NCBI GenBank assembly: GCA_029262335.1
Contig: JAJCZQ010000003.1
Coordinates: 1-64,000, forward strand
From: Deltaproteobacteria bacterium
GTDB lineage: Bacteria > Desulfobacterota_D > UBA1144 > Nemesobacterales > JAJCZQ01
Reading direction: 5' to 3'
Length of the DNA stretch: 64,000 bases
Positions within the stretch are counted from its first letter, which is position 1; the number at the start of each line of letters is the position of its first letter. The position numbers and the translations under genes were made by a program. The notes below the pieces were generated by a model, which was not told the DNA's origin, searched no databases, and saw only the letters and a program-made list of their open reading frames with translations. This document shows, in pieces, positions 62,556-64,000 of this stretch.

Positions 62556-64000
62556 CTATAAAAGAAGTGGTGCGATTACAAGTGACACAATGGACATAAG
62601 TTTAATAAGAATGTTCATTGCCGGCCCTGATGTATCTTTAAACGGATCACCAACTGTATCTCCAACCACTGCTGCTTTATGTGCCTCTGAACCTTTTCCG
62701 CCCAGGTTACCTTCTTCAATATACTTCTTAGCATTATCCCATGCACCACCGGCATTTGCCATCATAAGTGCAAGCATAACGCCTGATACAACTGCCCCGG
62801 CGAGGAAACCACCAAGAGCTTCTGCACCAAGTATAAATCCAATTAGAAGAGGTGCAACTACGGCTATTACTCCGGGAACAATCATTTCCCTGATTGAAGC
62901 GTCAGTACTGATTGCAACACATTTTGCATAATCAGGCTTTGCATCACCTTCAAGCAGTCCTTTGATTTCCCTGAACTGTCTTCTTACTTCTTCAACCATC
63001 TTCTGTGCTGATCTTCCGACTGCACCCATTGTCAATGCACCGATTAGAAAAGGAATTGTACCGCCGATTAACATACCGGCTACAACCTTACTTTTTGTAA
63101 TGTCTATTAAATCAAGTCCGACTGCATTTGTGTAAGCTGCAAAAAGAGCCAGTGCTGAAAGAGCAGCTGATCCGATTGCAAAACCTTTACCAATAGCAGC
63201 TGTTGTATTTCCAAGTGAATCGAGTTTATCAGTAATTGTTCTGACCTCTGGTCCAAGTTCAGCCATTTCAGCGATACCGCCTGCGTTATCTGCTACAGGG
63301 CCGTATGCATCGACTGACATTGTGATACCGATAGTTGCAAGCATACTTACAGCAGCAATACCAATACCGTAAAGTCCTGCAAACATATGGGAGAAACCGA
63401 TTGCAACTGCGATTGTAATAACAGGGCCTGTGGTACTTATCATACCAACTGCCATACCCTCAATGATGTTTGTAGCTACACCGGTCTGAGAAGCGTCAGC
63501 AATCTTTTTAACTGGAGCACCTGAAGTATAGTATTCTGTAATCCTTCCAATAAGTATTCCGCATGCAAGTCCAAGAACTGATGCACCAAAAATACCCATA
63601 ATCTGTTTTCCACCGATTCCGTCAACAAGACCGGTAACAAGCAGAATGACAAGTGAAAGTACCACGTATGATACTCCGGCAAACATAGTTGCTTTTCTTA
63701 GTACCAGATGAGGCTCGAGATTTTTATACCATTCAACTGTTTTAGCGCCCACAAGTGATGCCAGGCTGCCGGTAGCAATCAATATTACAGGAATAGCCAT
63801 AAGGGCCACCTGGTTTTCTTCCATACTTGCAGCAATTACGATTGTTGCGATTACGGCACCTACATAGGATTCAAAAAGGTCTGCACCCATACCGGCCACG
63901 TCACCTACGTTGTCACCAACGTTATCTGCGATTGTGGCAGGGTTTCTGGGGTCATCTTCCGGAATACCGGCTTCGACTTTACCAACAAGGTCAGCACCAA
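62556..64000 (-). CDS. hppA: membrane-bound K(+)-dependent-type pyrophosphatase, 5' truncated
   Basis: The C-terminal part (about 480 residues) of a membrane pyrophosphatase that couples PPi hydrolysis to H+ or Na+ pumping. The frame stays open through the window edge: upstream of an internal ATG at 63899 it encodes [20 protein letters not shown], a core motif, so the start lies outside. [16 protein letters not shown] has alanine where K+-independent enzymes have lysine, so it should be K+-dependent. The pumped ion cannot be decided here. The stop is about 160 bp from the rpsF start. Confidence 0.92.
   Translation of the reverse strand, partial: GADLVGKVEAGIPEDDPRNPATIADNVGDNVGDVAGMGADLFESYVGAVIATIVIAASMEENQVALMAIPVILIATGSLASLVGAKTVEWYKNLEPHLVLRKATMFAGVSYVVLSLVILLVTGLVDGIGGKQIMGIFGASVLGLACGILIGRITEYYTSGAPVKKIADASQTGVATNIIEGMAVGMISTTGPVITIAVAIGFSHMFAGLYGIGIAAVSMLATIGITMSVDAYGPVADNAGGIAEMAELGPEVRTITDKLDSLGNTTAAIGKGFAIGSAALSALALFAAYTNAVGLDLIDITKSKVVAGMLIGGTIPFLIGALTMGAVGRSAQKMVEEVRRQFREIKGLLEGDAKPDYAKCVAISTDASIREMIVPGVIAVVAPLLIGFILGAEALGGFLAGAVVSGVMLALMMANAGGAWDNAKKYIEEGNLGGKGSEAHKAAVVGDTVGDPFKDTSGPAMNILIKLMSIVSLVIAPLLL

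Overview
The window looks like chromosomal DNA from a Gram-negative-type bacterium with low to moderate GC. It carries a complete division and cell-wall (dcw) cluster of meso-diaminopimelate type, lipoprotein maturation (Lgt), several lipoproteins, periplasmic HtrA, and an rpsF-rpsR-rplI operon. Gene order (murG-murC-murB-ftsQ-ftsA-ftsZ) and content suggest a deltaproteobacterial-grade or candidate-phylum lineage such as Dadabacteria; this is inference, not a firm placement. Several genes have an archaeal or anaerobe flavour: an F420-type NADP reductase, a Thi4 thiazole synthase, an M42 peptidase, an archaemetzincin-like protein and a membrane pyrophosphatase. I found no tRNA, rRNA, CRISPR array, prophage or complete insertion sequence.

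Layout. 1-8.0 kb, mostly minus strand: PilZ protein, M42 peptidase, small secreted proteins, F420:NADP reductase, and a maf-yggS-proC-yggT-hydrolase run, with a plus-strand pair of a degenerate metallo-beta-lactamase-fold protein and YjbQ. 8.0-10.8 kb, plus: prmC-murA-hisG. 10.8-17.3 kb, accessory: UMF1 transporter, two intergenic hairpin repeats, a radical SAM protein divergent from an ArsR/AHSA1/VOC group, DUF2461, a TerC remnant, an SRPBCC protein and a spondin-domain lipoprotein. 17.3-21.4 kb, oxidative stress: OxyR divergent from katG with an OxyR box between them, then a chlorite-dismutase-family protein. 21.4-24.9 kb, plus: ftsY-ribD-nadD-rsfS. 25.0-41.4 kb, minus: mraZ to ftsZ, 15 tightly packed genes. 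41.6-50.6 kb, plus: DUF4911-murJ-TPR-aroQ-recJ-lgt-trkA, then ribF-aroE and a small protein. 50.6-54.5 kb, minus: beta-flower-like protein, higBA, a nitroreductase-like protein, a cyclase-family lipoprotein and def. 54.6-59.2 kb, plus: two small genes, an FAD monooxygenase, htrA, ridA and an archaemetzincin-like protein. 59.2-64 kb: thi4, a DUF4412 protein, rplI-rpsR-rpsF and a truncated hppA.

The strongest scale-crossing signal is in translation initiation. Many first genes of transcription units (arsR, mraZ, higB, ftsY, def, the radical SAM gene, small secreted and SRPBCC proteins) have a good -10 hexamer only 5-10 nt before ATG and no Shine-Dalgarno, which predicts leaderless mRNAs. Other genes (ftsZ, npdG, M42, thi4, rpsF, katG) have classical Shine-Dalgarno sites. 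Two genes (rsfS and a 76-residue gene at 54576) appear to start at AUC and AUU codons behind good Shine-Dalgarno sites. Three proteins look unusual at their active sites: an MBL-fold protein lacking all metal ligands of its HxHxDH motif, an archaemetzincin-like protein keeping the Cys4 zinc site but lacking HExxH, and a Thi4 that carries the sulfur-donor cysteine typical of single-turnover enzymes.
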